NCBI RefSeq assembly: GCF_000526215.1
Contig: NZ_JAFQ01000004.1
Location: forward strand, 5,952,001-6,016,000
Source of the DNA: Nocardia sp. BMG51109
Lineage (GTDB): Bacteria > Actinomycetota > Actinomycetes > Mycobacteriales > Mycobacteriaceae
Reading direction: 5' to 3'
Length of the DNA stretch: 64,000 nt
A program made the translations under genes and the position numbers. The notes under the pieces are model-generated. The model ran no database searches. It had not been told where the DNA came from and saw only the letters and a program-made list of their open reading frames with translations. Positions 26,250 through 35,285 of this stretch are shown piece by piece (position 1 is the stretch's first letter; the number at the start of each line of letters is the position of its first letter).

Positions 26250-27958
26250 CACTGCTGTCCTTCTGCGTACCAGGTGCGGAATTCGTCGTAGCTCGGCATC
26301 TCCTCCGAGTTCGCCTTCGGATCGATGGCGACGTGGATGACGCCCGGCCTGCCGCTGGCGTAGGCCCGTTTGACGGCGGGCGCGATGTCCTCGTCGCGCT
26401 CGACGTACTCGCCGTAGCAGCCGAAGCCCTCGGCCACCTTGTCCAGCCGCACGTCCTTGCTCCAGTGCACGCCGGGCTGCAGCGCATCCTCCGGCCCGAA
26501 GGTGCGCTTGTAGACGCCGACCTCGAGTCCCCAGGCGTAGTCGACGCCGACCACGCAGACCAGCGGAAGGTTCAGGCGCGCGGCGGTTTCCAGCTCCGCG
26601 ATCTGGAACTGGAACGACGAGTCGCCGGTGACCAGCATGACCGGCCGCTTACCGCCCTCGGCGACCGAGGCGCCCACCGCATACGGCAGGCCGGTGCCGA
26701 GATGCCCGAAGTTCTGGTTCCAGATCACGTCGTGCGGCTTGGCCTGCGAATAGGTCCAGCCGAAGATCGTGGTGGCGCCGCCGTCGCGGACCATGATGCC
26801 GTCCGGCGGAAAGACCTTGGTGGCCTCCACGATCATCCGGGCCGGATGCACCGGGCTGCCGCCGGACGGCGCGGTCTCCGCCAGCTCCGTCAGCCGCGCG
26901 GCATCCTGTTCGATCCAGCCGCGCAGCTCGGGCGTGGGCTCGCGCGGGGTGTCGCGCAGCGCCTCGACCAGCTGCGGCACGATCGCCCGCAGATCGCCGA
27001 CCAGCGGCACGTCGATCGGCCGGTTGACGCCGATGGCGGCCGGATCCTGTTCGATCAGAACCCATTTCCGGTTCGCCTCGTTCGCCACCCAGTGCCGTCC
27101 GCGCCCGAAGTGCACCGGCTCACCGAGTTCGGTGCCGATGGCCAGGCACAGGTCGGACTGCACGACCGCGTCGAGCCCGGCCTTCGAGAAGCCGTACGGG
27201 AACGTGCGGTCCTCCAGCCCCTCGATGTAGGAGGTGCCGCCGGAGGTCTGCAGCACCGGTGCCGCGACGAGGTCGGCCAGCTCCTTGACCGCCGCCCCGG
27301 CGCGCGCGGTGTGCACCCCGTGACCGACCAGCAGGATGGGCTGCTTCGCCGCGCGGATGTAGTCCACCGCCTCGGCGATCTTGTCCGCGCCCGCGGTCTG
27401 CCCGACGAGCCGATAATCCTTGGGCGGCAACGCCGCCGGGACGTCGAGGTCCTCGTTGATCACATGCGAGGGGTACTCGATGTACACCGGTCCCGGTGTT
27501 CCCGACAGCGCCTTGCGCAGGCCCTCGCGGATGATCTCGTCGGTCTGGTCCGGATATTCGATGCTGGCGCTGTATTTGACCGAGTTCTCGATCAGCGGCG
27601 CCTGCTGCACGAACTGGATCCGGCCGCGGCGCACCCGCTGCTCGGTGATCCGCGCGCGCTGCCCGCCGAGGAAGACGATCGGCGAGTTCTCCACCATGGC
27701 GCACATGACCGAGCCGGCCAGGTTCGCGACGCCCGGGCCGAGCGTGGCGATGGCCAGCGCGGGCTTACCGGTCATCCGCGACACCGCCTCGGCCATGAAC
27801 CCGGCCGACTCCTCGTGGTGCGGCGCAACGACATTCCAGCCGCGCTGTTCGGCGAGATGGAACAGGTGCACGAAGTTCGGATCGGGGATGCCGAAGATCG
27901 TGTCGATGCCCTCGGCCTCGAACAGATCCAGAATGCGTTCGTAGACTTTCACGGTCAT
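26249..27958 (-). CDS. Thiamine diphosphate-dependent enzyme (2-hydroxyacyl-CoA lyase / acetolactate synthase superfamily)
   Basis: This 569-residue three-domain TPP enzyme has the activating Glu in APHHEESAGFMAEA near residue 50 and the TPP/Mg loop VTGDSSFQFQIAELETA. GDS rather than GDG at the start of that loop is a feature of the 2-hydroxyacyl-CoA lyase/oxalyl-CoA decarboxylase branch. The usual NN after the loop reads VD. Coupling to an aldehyde dehydrogenase fits a lyase that releases an aldehyde; a benzaldehyde-lyase-like or acetolactate-synthase-like role is the alternative. Substrate assignment is inference. Its start overlaps the upstream SDR stop. Confidence 0.8.
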   Translation of the reverse strand: MTVKVYERILDLFEAEGIDTIFGIPDPNFVHLFHLAEQRGWNVVAPHHEESAGFMAEAVSRMTGKPALAIATLGPGVANLAGSVMCAMVENSPIVFLGGQRARITEQRVRRGRIQFVQQAPLIENSVKYSASIEYPDQTDEIIREGLRKALSGTPGPVYIEYPSHVINEDLDVPAALPPKDYRLVGQTAGADKIAEAVDYIRAAKQPILLVGHGVHTARAGAAVKELADLVAAPVLQTSGGTSYIEGLEDRTFPYGFSKAGLDAVVQSDLCLAIGTELGEPVHFGRGRHWVANEANRKWVLIEQDPAAIGVNRPIDVPLVGDLRAIVPQLVEALRDTPREPTPELRGWIEQDAARLTELAETAPSGGSPVHPARMIVEATKVFPPDGIMVRDGGATTIFGWTYSQAKPHDVIWNQNFGHLGTGLPYAVGASVAEGGKRPVMLVTGDSSFQFQIAELETAARLNLPLVCVVGVDYAWGLEVGVYKRTFGPEDALQPGVHWSKDVRLDKVAEGFGCYGEYVERDEDIAPAVKRAYASGRPGVIHVAIDPKANSEEMPSYDEFRTWYAEGQQ

Positions 27959-28893
27959 ATTTCGTCCTCACTTCCCTGACCTGCTTGTCCTGCCCGGGCC
28001 ATCGCGAAGCTGCGGCCGATGTGGTCGACATGTGCCGACGCGGGCGGCAGGATCCAGGAGTTGTCGGTGTTGCGAATCTCGTCGATACGTGTGGCGACCT
28101 CGTCGACGGTCCAGGAGGGCTGGTACACCCCCGGCGTCTCGGCGATGTAGGCGCGCGCTACCCGGCCCGCGATCGACACCAGCAGTTCGCCGGTGAGCGA
28201 ACAGGTTTCGTGCGCCAGGTACCCGACCGCGGGGGCCACCAGCTCCGCCCGCATATCGGGGTAGGCCGAGGTGTCGATGCCCGCGGCCATCCGGGTGAGT
28301 GCCGACGGGATGATGACGTTGGAGGTGACCCCGACCTCGGCGCCTTCCAGGGCGACGACATTGGACAGGCCGATCACGCCGGCCTTGGAGACGGCGTAGT
28401 TGGCTACCGCCTTGTTGCCGTAGATGCCGCCGATGGAGGAGGTCAGCACCACCCGCCCGTACCCGGCCTTGCTCATCACCGGGAACGCGGCCCGCACCAC
28501 GTGGAAGGCGCCGCGCAGGTGCACATCCACGACCGCCTCGAAATCCTCGTAGCTCAGCTCGGTGAGCGGCCCGTAGCGGACGTTGCCGGCGTTGTGGATG
28601 AGGATGTCGAGGCGCCCGTAGTGGTCCAGCGCCGAGTCGACGATCGCCCGGCCGCCGGCGGCCGTGGTCACCGAGTCGGTGTTGGCGACCGCCGCACCGC
28701 CGGCGTCCTTGATCCGCTGTGCCGTCTCCGCGGCCACGTCGGCCTCGAAGACGTCGCCGCGAGTCGTGCCGCCGACATCGTTGACGACCACCTTGGCACC
28801 CAGGGAGGCAAGCAGTTCGGCGTACGCCCGCCCCAGTCCCCGTCCGGCGCCGGTGATCACGGCTACGCGATCGTCGAACCTGAGTTGCTGCAA
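27955..28893 (-). CDS. SDR family oxidoreductase
   Basis: This 312-residue short-chain dehydrogenase has TGAGRGLGRAYAEL, NDVGG, HNAG and YAVSKAG. The extended C-terminus and the pattern VAVITGAGRGLGRAYA are those of the hydroxyacyl-CoA dehydrogenase domain of multifunctional beta-oxidation proteins (HSD17B4-like). It probably oxidises a hydroxyacyl-CoA or hydroxysteroid-like alcohol. It overlaps the TPP-enzyme gene by 4 bases and follows the Baeyer-Villiger gene by about 40. Confidence 0.87.
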   Translation of the reverse strand: MQQLRFDDRVAVITGAGRGLGRAYAELLASLGAKVVVNDVGGTTRGDVFEADVAAETAQRIKDAGGAAVANTDSVTTAAGGRAIVDSALDHYGRLDILIHNAGNVRYGPLTELSYEDFEAVVDVHLRGAFHVVRAAFPVMSKAGYGRVVLTSSIGGIYGNKAVANYAVSKAGVIGLSNVVALEGAEVGVTSNVIIPSALTRMAAGIDTSAYPDMRAELVAPAVGYLAHETCSLTGELLVSIAGRVARAYIAETPGVYQPSWTVDEVATRIDEIRNTDNSWILPPASAHVDHIGRSFAMARAGQAGQGSEDEI

Positions 28894-28933
28894 GGTGTTC
28901 GGTCCTCTCTGCCGTCGCGGGATTCCGGGCTCG

Positions 28934-30760
28934 TCACTTCTCGAGCACCAGGCCCTCCAGATCGCCCGTGCCCCGCCAGTTCTGCAGCATCTCCTCGAGC
29001 ACGTAGAAGCCGCCCCAGAACGGCTCGCCGAGGAACGAGCGGCCGTTCGGCTCGCCCTCGCTGTTGTAGTAGCCGGGGGTGCATTCGGTCACGAAGGTGC
29101 TGTTGTCGACGGTGTTCTCCCGGATCGTCCGGATCCACCCCTCCTCGGCCTCGGCGGTGGGTTCCACGGCCGTGGCGCCGCGCTCCTGCGCCTGCTTGAT
29201 GATGTAGGCGATGTGGTCGGCCTGCTGTTCGAACATCGGGGTCGTGGCCGCGGTCACGCCGCCCTGGATGAACCCGGTGAAGTAGATGTTGGGGAATCCG
29301 TTCGCCGCGACGCCGTGCAGCGTGCGGAATCCCTTGCCCCAGTGCTCGTAGAGCGAGCGGCCGTCCCGGCCGGTGAACGGCTTGATGTCGTACTGGCGAT
29401 CGAGCGAGGTGGTGATCTCGAAGCCGCTGGCGAACACGATGCAGTCGAACTCGTGCTCGACGCCGTGCGCGACGATGCCCTTCTCCGTGATGCGTTCCAC
29501 GCCTTTGGTATCCGATACGTCGACCAGGGTGACGTTCGGGCGGTTGAAGGTCGGCAGGTAGTCGTCGTTGAAGACCGGCCGCTTGCACATGTTGCGGTAG
29601 TACGGCTTGAGCTTCTCCGCGGTATCCGGGTCCTCGACGATCTCCTCGACCCGGCGGCGCAGCCGCTCCATCGACCGGTAGTCCTCGATCTCCTTGAGCT
29701 CCAGGAACTTCACCGGATCGGCCAGGGCGGCCCAGCCGTTGGTTTCGTTCAGCTTCGCCGCCAGGTTGCGGGCCACCTCGGTCCAGCCGTCGCAGATGAG
29801 GTCCGGTTCGCCGGGGCTGTAGAACGAGAAGGCCGCGTTGTGGAAGTTGCGCTGCCGTTCCGCGCGCCAGCCCGGTTGCAGCGTCCGCACCCACTCGGGA
29901 TCTGTCGGGTAGTTGTCGCGCTCGAAGATGTAGGACGGCGTCCGCTGGAAGACGGTCAGGTGCTTCGCGCCCCGCGCCAGGTGCGGGATCGCCTGCACGG
30001 CGGTCGAGCCCGTGCCGATGATGGCGATCCTCTTGTCGGCGATCCGGTCCAGCCCGCCGTGCAGGTTGCCGCCGGTGTACTCGTAGTCCCAGCGGGCGGT
30101 GTGGAAGGTGTGCCCCCGGAAATCCGTGATGCCGGGGATGCCGGGCAGTTTCGGCCGGTTGTAGGGACCCTGGCACATCACGACGAAACGGGCGCGGATC
30201 TCGTCGCCGCGGTTGGTGCCGATCCGCCAGCGCTTGATCCGCTCGTCCCATTCCAGCGAGCGGGTCAGGGTGTGGAAGATCGCCTTCTCGTAGAGCCCGA
30301 ACTGCTTTCCGATGCGCTGGGAGTGTTCGAAGTTCTCGTCGCCGTGCGTGAACTTCTCCGTCGGCATGTAGCCGGTTTCCTCGAGCAGCGGGAGATAGGA
30401 GTAGGCGTCCGAGTCGACCTGGATGCCCGGGTAGCGGTTCCAATACCAGACGCCGCCGAAGTCCCCGCCCAGCTCGATGATCCGGAAGTCGGAGATGCCC
30501 GCGCGCAGCAGCCGGTGGGCGGTGATGAGACCCGCGAAACCGCCGCCGAGGACCACCACCTCGATATCGCCGACGATCGGGTCGCGCGGCACGACCGGCA
30601 TATGCGGGTCGCTCTCGTAGAACTCGGCGAACTCGTCCTCCGCCTCGACGTACTGCTGCTGCCCCTCGGGACGCAGCCGCTTGTCGCGCTCGGCGAGATA
30701 CTTCGCGCGCAGGGCCTCCTTGTCGACGTCCGGCGTTACCGTGGGCTCGCAGTGCTGCAT
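28934..30760 (-). CDS. Baeyer-Villiger flavin monooxygenase
   Basis: This 608-residue protein has the FAD motif VVVLGGGFAGL (68-78), the Baeyer-Villiger fingerprint FRGHTFHTARWD (214-225) and the NADPH-site IIGTGSTAVQAI. An N-terminal extension of about 60 residues matches the cyclopentadecanone/steroid-type subgroup. It inserts oxygen next to a ketone to give an ester or lactone, using FAD, NADPH and O2. In this operon it would act on a ketone made by the SDRs, and the product could be opened by the SMP-30-like protein. ATG 30760 is clear. Confidence 0.92.
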   Translation of the reverse strand: MQHCEPTVTPDVDKEALRAKYLAERDKRLRPEGQQQYVEAEDEFAEFYESDPHMPVVPRDPIVGDIEVVVLGGGFAGLITAHRLLRAGISDFRIIELGGDFGGVWYWNRYPGIQVDSDAYSYLPLLEETGYMPTEKFTHGDENFEHSQRIGKQFGLYEKAIFHTLTRSLEWDERIKRWRIGTNRGDEIRARFVVMCQGPYNRPKLPGIPGITDFRGHTFHTARWDYEYTGGNLHGGLDRIADKRIAIIGTGSTAVQAIPHLARGAKHLTVFQRTPSYIFERDNYPTDPEWVRTLQPGWRAERQRNFHNAAFSFYSPGEPDLICDGWTEVARNLAAKLNETNGWAALADPVKFLELKEIEDYRSMERLRRRVEEIVEDPDTAEKLKPYYRNMCKRPVFNDDYLPTFNRPNVTLVDVSDTKGVERITEKGIVAHGVEHEFDCIVFASGFEITTSLDRQYDIKPFTGRDGRSLYEHWGKGFRTLHGVAANGFPNIYFTGFIQGGVTAATTPMFEQQADHIAYIIKQAQERGATAVEPTAEAEEGWIRTIRENTVDNSTFVTECTPGYYNSEGEPNGRSFLGEPFWGGFYVLEEMLQNWRGTGDLEGLVLEK

Positions 30761-30813
30761 TCGAATTTCCTCACTCTGTTACTCGGGTTCGTGTGTGGGA
30801 CCGGCGATTTCGC

Positions 30814-30882
30814 CACTGCCGGGTCAGGTCGCGCGGCACTGTCGGGTCAGGTCGCGCGGCACTGTCAGGTCAGGTCGCGTGG
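30814..30882. repeat. Three tandem 23-base repeats at the end of the Rieske gene
   Basis: Units at 30814-30836, 30837-30859 and 30860-30882 are near-identical (one to three differences each) and share the core GGTCAGGTCGCGCGG. The third unit contains the stop and last codons of the Rieske gene; the other two follow in the gap to the Baeyer-Villiger gene. It looks like a local duplication of the gene end. It has no spacers, so it is not a CRISPR array. Confidence 0.85.
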
Positions 30883-32247
30883 CTCACCGGTGCCCATGTA
30901 CGAGGCGAGGTTGTGATGCAGGTTGACGATGCTGCGTTCCCGGTACGGGTTCGGTTTCGCGCCGGAGAAGCCGCGCGACTTCAGCCCCTTCTGCACGGCC
31001 GCCATATTGGAGAAGTCCTGCGGCAGAACGGTTCTCCAGTTCGGGTCGCCCTCCGGGGTGTACTCCCACTCGGTCTTCGGCTCCTCGCCGGGCGGGAACA
31101 GTTCGAAGACGGCGGCCTCGAAGATGCACCGGTCCGGGTCGTCGCCGTAGGGCCGGAACCGGTAGCACAGCATGTTGTTCAGCGCGTGGCCGATCTGGAA
31201 GTTGGGGAAGATCTGCCAGGCGGTGCCGGCCTGGGCGACGATGTCGGGGTCGACCTTCGGCCAGACGACGCCACGCGCCTCGTCCTCGGACCGCGCCGTG
31301 TCGAGCCAGTACCGCAGCACCTCGTTGGCCGGTGTGCCCTCGGGCAGCTCGTCGACCAGCCGGTTCGCGACGTCGACCAGCGTGCGGGTGGTGTTGGTGT
31401 TGGCGTTCTCCCAGGTGAAGTTCTGCAGCGTGGCCGTCGACACCCGGGCATCGGGACCCGAGCCGATGCGCACCTTGGCCTGGTTCTCCTCCATGCCCTT
31501 CGGCGCGTCGTAGCCGATGTTGCTGTGCTTGCCCTGTGCCCGTGACCAGCCCAGGAACTGGCCGAAGTTCATGAACTCCGGATGGGTGTAGGGCACGTGG
31601 TAGGTCTCCATGAACGCCTCGAAGGCGACCTTCCAGTTGCAGTCGAAGGTCAGCCACCGCCGCCACCGGTAGCGCATCTTCTCCAGCTCGAAGTGCTCGA
31701 GCAGGCTGGCCGCCGGTTCCAGGTACTCGCGCAGCGGCCCGGCGTCGGGATCCATGTTGATCCAGATCCAGCCGCCCCAGGTGTCCACCTGGACCCGGTT
31801 CAGCCCGTCGTTGCGCCCGGTGAGCCCGCACGGCCAGTCGTCGCGCTCGGCCACGAAGGTGTTGTTGCCCTCCAGGTCGTAGCGCCAGCCGTGGAATCCG
31901 CAGACGAACTGCTTGCGGCTGCCGCGGGCGTCGTGCGCGCCGGGCGGGGTGTCGATCAGCCGGCGGCCGCGGTGCGCGCAGACGTTGTGGTAGGCGCGGA
32001 TGGTGTCGGGCGCGGTGCGCACCACGATGATCGAGTCGTCCTGGATCTCGTAGGTGAGGAAGTCCCCGACCCGGGGGATCTCCTCCACGCGGTCGACCTG
32101 CTGCCACACCTTGGACCAGAGCTTGTCCGCCTCGGCGCGGGCGTACTCCTGCGAGGTGTACGCCTCGACACCGATGAGCAGCGGTGTCGACAGCGGTTCC
32201 GTTGTCCCAGTGGGCGTTTCGGTAACGTTGTCGACGGTTTCGGTCAT
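30865..32247 (-). CDS. Rieske non-heme iron oxygenase, alpha subunit
   Basis: This 460-residue protein has a Rieske domain (C90-x-H92 and C116-x2-H119) and a catalytic domain with the iron ligands in MFETYHVPYTH-like form (METYHVPYTH, His 217 and 222). ATG 32247 has GAGGAGGA just upstream; the longer open frame further up is antisense-like read-through into the SDR gene. It is clearly different in sequence from the Rieske protein at 4362-5630. It hydroxylates an unknown substrate using an external reductase. Within the operon it could start attack on a ring that the Baeyer-Villiger enzyme later expands. Confidence 0.9.
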   Translation of the reverse strand: MTETVDNVTETPTGTTEPLSTPLLIGVEAYTSQEYARAEADKLWSKVWQQVDRVEEIPRVGDFLTYEIQDDSIIVVRTAPDTIRAYHNVCAHRGRRLIDTPPGAHDARGSRKQFVCGFHGWRYDLEGNNTFVAERDDWPCGLTGRNDGLNRVQVDTWGGWIWINMDPDAGPLREYLEPAASLLEHFELEKMRYRWRRWLTFDCNWKVAFEAFMETYHVPYTHPEFMNFGQFLGWSRAQGKHSNIGYDAPKGMEENQAKVRIGSGPDARVSTATLQNFTWENANTNTTRTLVDVANRLVDELPEGTPANEVLRYWLDTARSEDEARGVVWPKVDPDIVAQAGTAWQIFPNFQIGHALNNMLCYRFRPYGDDPDRCIFEAAVFELFPPGEEPKTEWEYTPEGDPNWRTVLPQDFSNMAAVQKGLKSRGFSGAKPNPYRERSIVNLHHNLASYMGTGEPRDLT

Positions 32248-32273
32248 GACTTCCTCCTCAGGAGACCGCGGAT

Positions 32274-33170
32274 TCAGCGTGTGATGGCGGCGCGGAACGA
32301 CTCGTCCTTCAGAAACAGCGAGGTGTTGTCGGCGCCCAGGTGGGTCCATTTGAGATTCAGGCCGCCGTCCACGAGCAGCGTCTGCCCGGTGAGGTAGGTC
32401 GACAGGTCCGACAGCAGGAACAGGATGGGCCCGGCCTGCTCCTCCGGCCGCCCCCGCCGGCCCATGGCGATGGCCGTGCGGTCGCGATCGGGATCCTCGT
32501 CGACGTAGGTGCCCGAGGCCGGGGTCTCGGTCACGCCGGGGGCGACGGCATTGACGCGGATGCCGTCCAGCGCCAGTTCCGCGGCCATCGTCCGGGTCGC
32601 CGCCACCAGTGCCGCCTTGGCCGTGCCGTAGGCGATATGGAAAGGGGCCGTGTTCATTCCGCTGATCGACGAGATCGACACGATCGAGCCCGGGCGGCCC
32701 TGCGCCTTCAGCTCCGCGGCGACCGCCTGGCTGGTGAAGAACATCGTCTCGAGGTTCTGCTCGAACAGCGCGCGCCAGTCCTCGCGGGTCACCCGGGTGG
32801 CGGGCATCCAGGTCGACGGGGCGGCGCCGCCGGCGACATTGACCAGGCCGTGCAGGGCGCCCGGCGCGGTGCGGGCGTGGGCGAGCGCGGTCTCGATGCC
32901 CGCGTCGGTGCTCACGTCGGCGGCGACCGGCACGACCGAAAGACCCTCGGCGGCAAGCGGTTCGATATGTGTGCTCAGATTCTCCGGCGAGCGGCTCACC
33001 GCGACCACGGTGGCGCCGGCCCGGGCGACGAGGCGGGTGATGGCCGTGCCGATCCCGCCGCCGCCCGCACCGGCGACGATGACGACGCGGCCCGCCAGAC
33101 CCAGTCCGCCGTATCCGGATTCGCCGGGTGCGGAACCGTTCGAGTTGTCCTGTGCGGCCATTTCGCTCAC
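32274..33170 (-). CDS. SDR family oxidoreductase
   Basis: This 298-residue short-chain dehydrogenase has a glycine-rich cofactor motif VAGAGGGGIGTAI (non-standard spacing), NVAGGA, catalytic Ser in SISSISG and YGTAK, and it ends with QTLLVDGGLN plus about 30 residues. GTG 33170 overlaps the propeller gene stop and has GGAGG five bases before it; ATG 33161 is an alternative. It lies between the propeller and the Rieske oxygenase and probably oxidises a hydroxylated intermediate to the ketone used by the Baeyer-Villiger enzyme. Confidence 0.85.
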   Translation of the reverse strand: MSEMAAQDNSNGSAPGESGYGGLGLAGRVVIVAGAGGGGIGTAITRLVARAGATVVAVSRSPENLSTHIEPLAAEGLSVVPVAADVSTDAGIETALAHARTAPGALHGLVNVAGGAAPSTWMPATRVTREDWRALFEQNLETMFFTSQAVAAELKAQGRPGSIVSISSISGMNTAPFHIAYGTAKAALVAATRTMAAELALDGIRVNAVAPGVTETPASGTYVDEDPDRDRTAIAMGRRGRPEEQAGPILFLLSDLSTYLTGQTLLVDGGLNLKWTHLGADNTSLFLKDESFRAAITR

Positions 33171-34762
33171 GCCTTCCTCCGCAGCGCCAGCACGCTGCCC
33201 TCCGCGTCGGCCGAAACGTACAGGGTGCCATCGGGTCCGGCGGCGATGCCCGTGAACGGGCCCATCGGCCCGGAGAACGGCGGGGTGCCGAGCAGCGGCT
33301 TGGGGACCACCCCGGGCGGCGCGCCGACCGGCAGGTTCGCCGCGAGCGTGGTGCGCGCCTTGGTCTCCAGATCGACCCGGACCAGCTCCTTCGCGTCGGC
33401 GTCGACGATATGTAATGCCCCGTCCCGCACCAGGATTCCGTGCGGATTCGCCAGGCCGTCCACCACCGTGCCGACCCCGGCGCCGCCGACCGACACCACG
33501 CGCCCGGCGCCCGATTCGGAGACCAGGACGGTGCCGTCCGGCCCGAATGCCACGCCCCGGGGCGCGTTCAACCCGGACGCCAGCACCTCGACGCCGCCGG
33601 GCCGGACGGCCAGCACCCGCCCGCCGCCCAGCTCCGCGGTGACGATCGTCCCGTCGGGAGCCGCTGCCACGCCGTAGAGCTGGTCGAAGCCGTCGGCGAC
33701 GACCTCGGGCTCGTCGGCCGAGCCGGGACGGAAGTACGAGATCTGCCCGGTGGAGGTGGCGCACACGAACTCGCCCGCGCCGACGGCGGCGACACCGCGC
33801 ACATAGCCCGGGTTTCCGGCGCTGAAAAGCGAGGCCACCACGTGCAGTTCGCCGTCGCGCAGCACGTGGAAGAAGGTGCCGTCGGCAACGAAGAGGCTGC
33901 CGTCGGGGCCGACGGTGAGATCCAGCGGCCACAGCAGGCCGCCCGGCAGCACGGCCCGGGTGTCGCCACCGGCGAGTATTTCGGTGATCGAGCCGGAGAA
34001 GTTCGAGACGAACAGCCGGTCGCCGACGAAGGTGCAGTTGTCCAGGCCCGGTTCCAGCCGCGCCAGCACCTGCCGGTCGCCGGTGCGCGGATCGATGCGC
34101 AGCACCTCGCCGGTCTGCGCCTGGGTGGAGACGAGGAAGCCCGCCGCGTCGAACTTGACCGCGTCGGGCGCACCGAGATCGCCCACGACCCGTTGCGGCG
34201 CACCGCCTTCGGGGTCGATGCGCCAGATGTCGTTGGTTCCCATGACCGGGTAGTACAGGAGCCCGTCGGGCCCGACCTCCATGGCGTTGGGCATCGGCAG
34301 GTCGTCCTGCAGCACACGGGGTCGGCCGCCGTCGAACGGCAGCTCCATCAGGCGGCCGCCGATCCGGCACTCGTTGACGAACAGCCGGCCGTTGTGCACG
34401 GTGATGCCGTTGGCGCCCGGCAGATCGGCGCGCAGCACCCGGCTGCGGCCGTCGGTGCCGCGCACGCTGACCCGCCCGTCCATGTACTCGGTGGCGATGA
34501 GGTTGCCCTCGGGATCGAAGGCCAGATCGTCGGGGGCGACGATATCGCCGCCCTTCGCGCTGACGGTCTCCAGATCACCGGTGGTGACGTCGAGCGCACT
34601 GATCTGGCTGCCGGCGACCTGGGCCACGTAGACGCGGCCGTCGGGGCCGGTGCGCAGGCCGTTCGCGCCGAACAATCGGCTCGGTGGGGTGAGCCGCTCC
34701 AGGCTCCAGCCGTCGGCGACGGTGAACGGTGCGGTGCTGCGGTAGCGCGCCCCTGTGGTCAA
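33167..34762 (-). CDS. SMP-30/gluconolactonase-like beta-propeller protein
   Basis: This 531-residue protein consists of repeated propeller blades (NGLRTGPDGRVYVAQV, DDLAFDPEGNLIATEY, NAMEVGPDGLLYYPV, RGVAFGPDGTVLVSES and others). It is almost twice the length of classical SMP-30 lactonases, so it may hold two propellers. TTG 34762 was chosen because GGGAGG lies 7 bases upstream and the earlier part is not propeller-like. No signal peptide is visible. Next to a Baeyer-Villiger monooxygenase, lactone hydrolysis is an attractive role but unproven. It is the first gene of the seven-gene operon, about 120 bases below the shared GntR-type element. Confidence 0.75.
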   Translation of the reverse strand: MTTGARYRSTAPFTVADGWSLERLTPPSRLFGANGLRTGPDGRVYVAQVAGSQISALDVTTGDLETVSAKGGDIVAPDDLAFDPEGNLIATEYMDGRVSVRGTDGRSRVLRADLPGANGITVHNGRLFVNECRIGGRLMELPFDGGRPRVLQDDLPMPNAMEVGPDGLLYYPVMGTNDIWRIDPEGGAPQRVVGDLGAPDAVKFDAAGFLVSTQAQTGEVLRIDPRTGDRQVLARLEPGLDNCTFVGDRLFVSNFSGSITEILAGGDTRAVLPGGLLWPLDLTVGPDGSLFVADGTFFHVLRDGELHVVASLFSAGNPGYVRGVAAVGAGEFVCATSTGQISYFRPGSADEPEVVADGFDQLYGVAAAPDGTIVTAELGGGRVLAVRPGGVEVLASGLNAPRGVAFGPDGTVLVSESGAGRVVSVGGAGVGTVVDGLANPHGILVRDGALHIVDADAKELVRVDLETKARTTLAANLPVGAPPGVVPKPLLGTPPFSGPMGPFTGIAAGPDGTLYVSADAEGSVLALRRKA

Positions 34763-34884
34763 GGCCGGGCCTCCCGGGGGATGAGAAGGACGTTTTCGCT
34801 GTATGGCCCGCCCCGTGGCCCGGCAGGTGTCGTGGAAGCGGCAATCCGGTCGAGTCGGGTGCGGTGATGTAACGCGGATCACGC

Positions 34885-34912
34885 TACTTCAATCCTCATA
34901 AGGATAGCAATA
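34885..34912. promoter_or_regulatory. Candidate GntR operator, copy 1
   Basis: These 28 bases recur in reverse orientation without any mismatch at 36176-36203. The core is the dyad ATCCT-CATA-AGGAT (34892-34905). This copy lies upstream of the propeller-Rieske-Baeyer-Villiger operon and the other upstream of the acyl-CoA dehydrogenase operon, with a GntR/FCD gene in between. The dyad size fits a FadR-type dimer site. Binding is inferred. Confidence 0.75.
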
Positions 34913-35149
34913 CTTGCGTGATTACTTACTGCCCAGTAGCGGGCTGTGGGGTCGTCGGCGCCGGCGGGATGCTCGCGGAGGTCGTTCGGATGGCTCACGG
35001 CTGCACGGGTTTCGAGTGGTAGGTGCCTGGAGGCGCTGCTGGACGCCCACGGGTCTGGAGCGCCGCGACCGGGCCGGGGTGCGGCGCTCGGGAGGGGCAT
35101 CCCGGTGTGGGGTGCCGTCCGGGTCCGCGCGGCGGAACCGGACCAAGAG

Positions 35150-35174
35150 CGCATTCTCTCTCAAAGAGAATGCG
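35150..35174. terminator. Inverted repeat downstream of the GntR gene
   Basis: CGCATTCTCT (35150-35159) and AGAGAATGCG (35165-35174) form a perfect 10-base stem with a 5-base loop. It lies about 110 bases past the GntR stop on the minus strand, so it may end that transcript. It shares the GAGAAT/ATTCTC half-sites of the palindrome at 5691-5707 but in the opposite arrangement, so an operator role is also possible. Confidence 0.4.
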
Positions 35175-35285
35175 ATTATCGTACAGGTGTGAGCAGAGGC
35201 GCCGACCGGCATTGCGGGAACGCGTCGACGATCGGGGGCAGCCCCGGCCGACGGGATGTCATGCGGTTTCGCGCGTGCCCGGCGC

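Larger units (their letters stand above)
34763..35285. other. Intergenic region with promoter of the catabolic operon
   Basis: This stretch of about 520 bases holds the shared 28-base element (34885-34912) and a perfect 10-base-arm inverted repeat (35150-35174). It also carries the 3' flank of the GntR gene. Short open frames on both strands are not protein-like. No RNA gene was recognised. Confidence 0.5.

Noticed and set aside
30814..30882. CRISPR array
   Set aside because: Three 23-base units are directly adjacent with no spacers, overlap a coding end and have no cas genes nearby.
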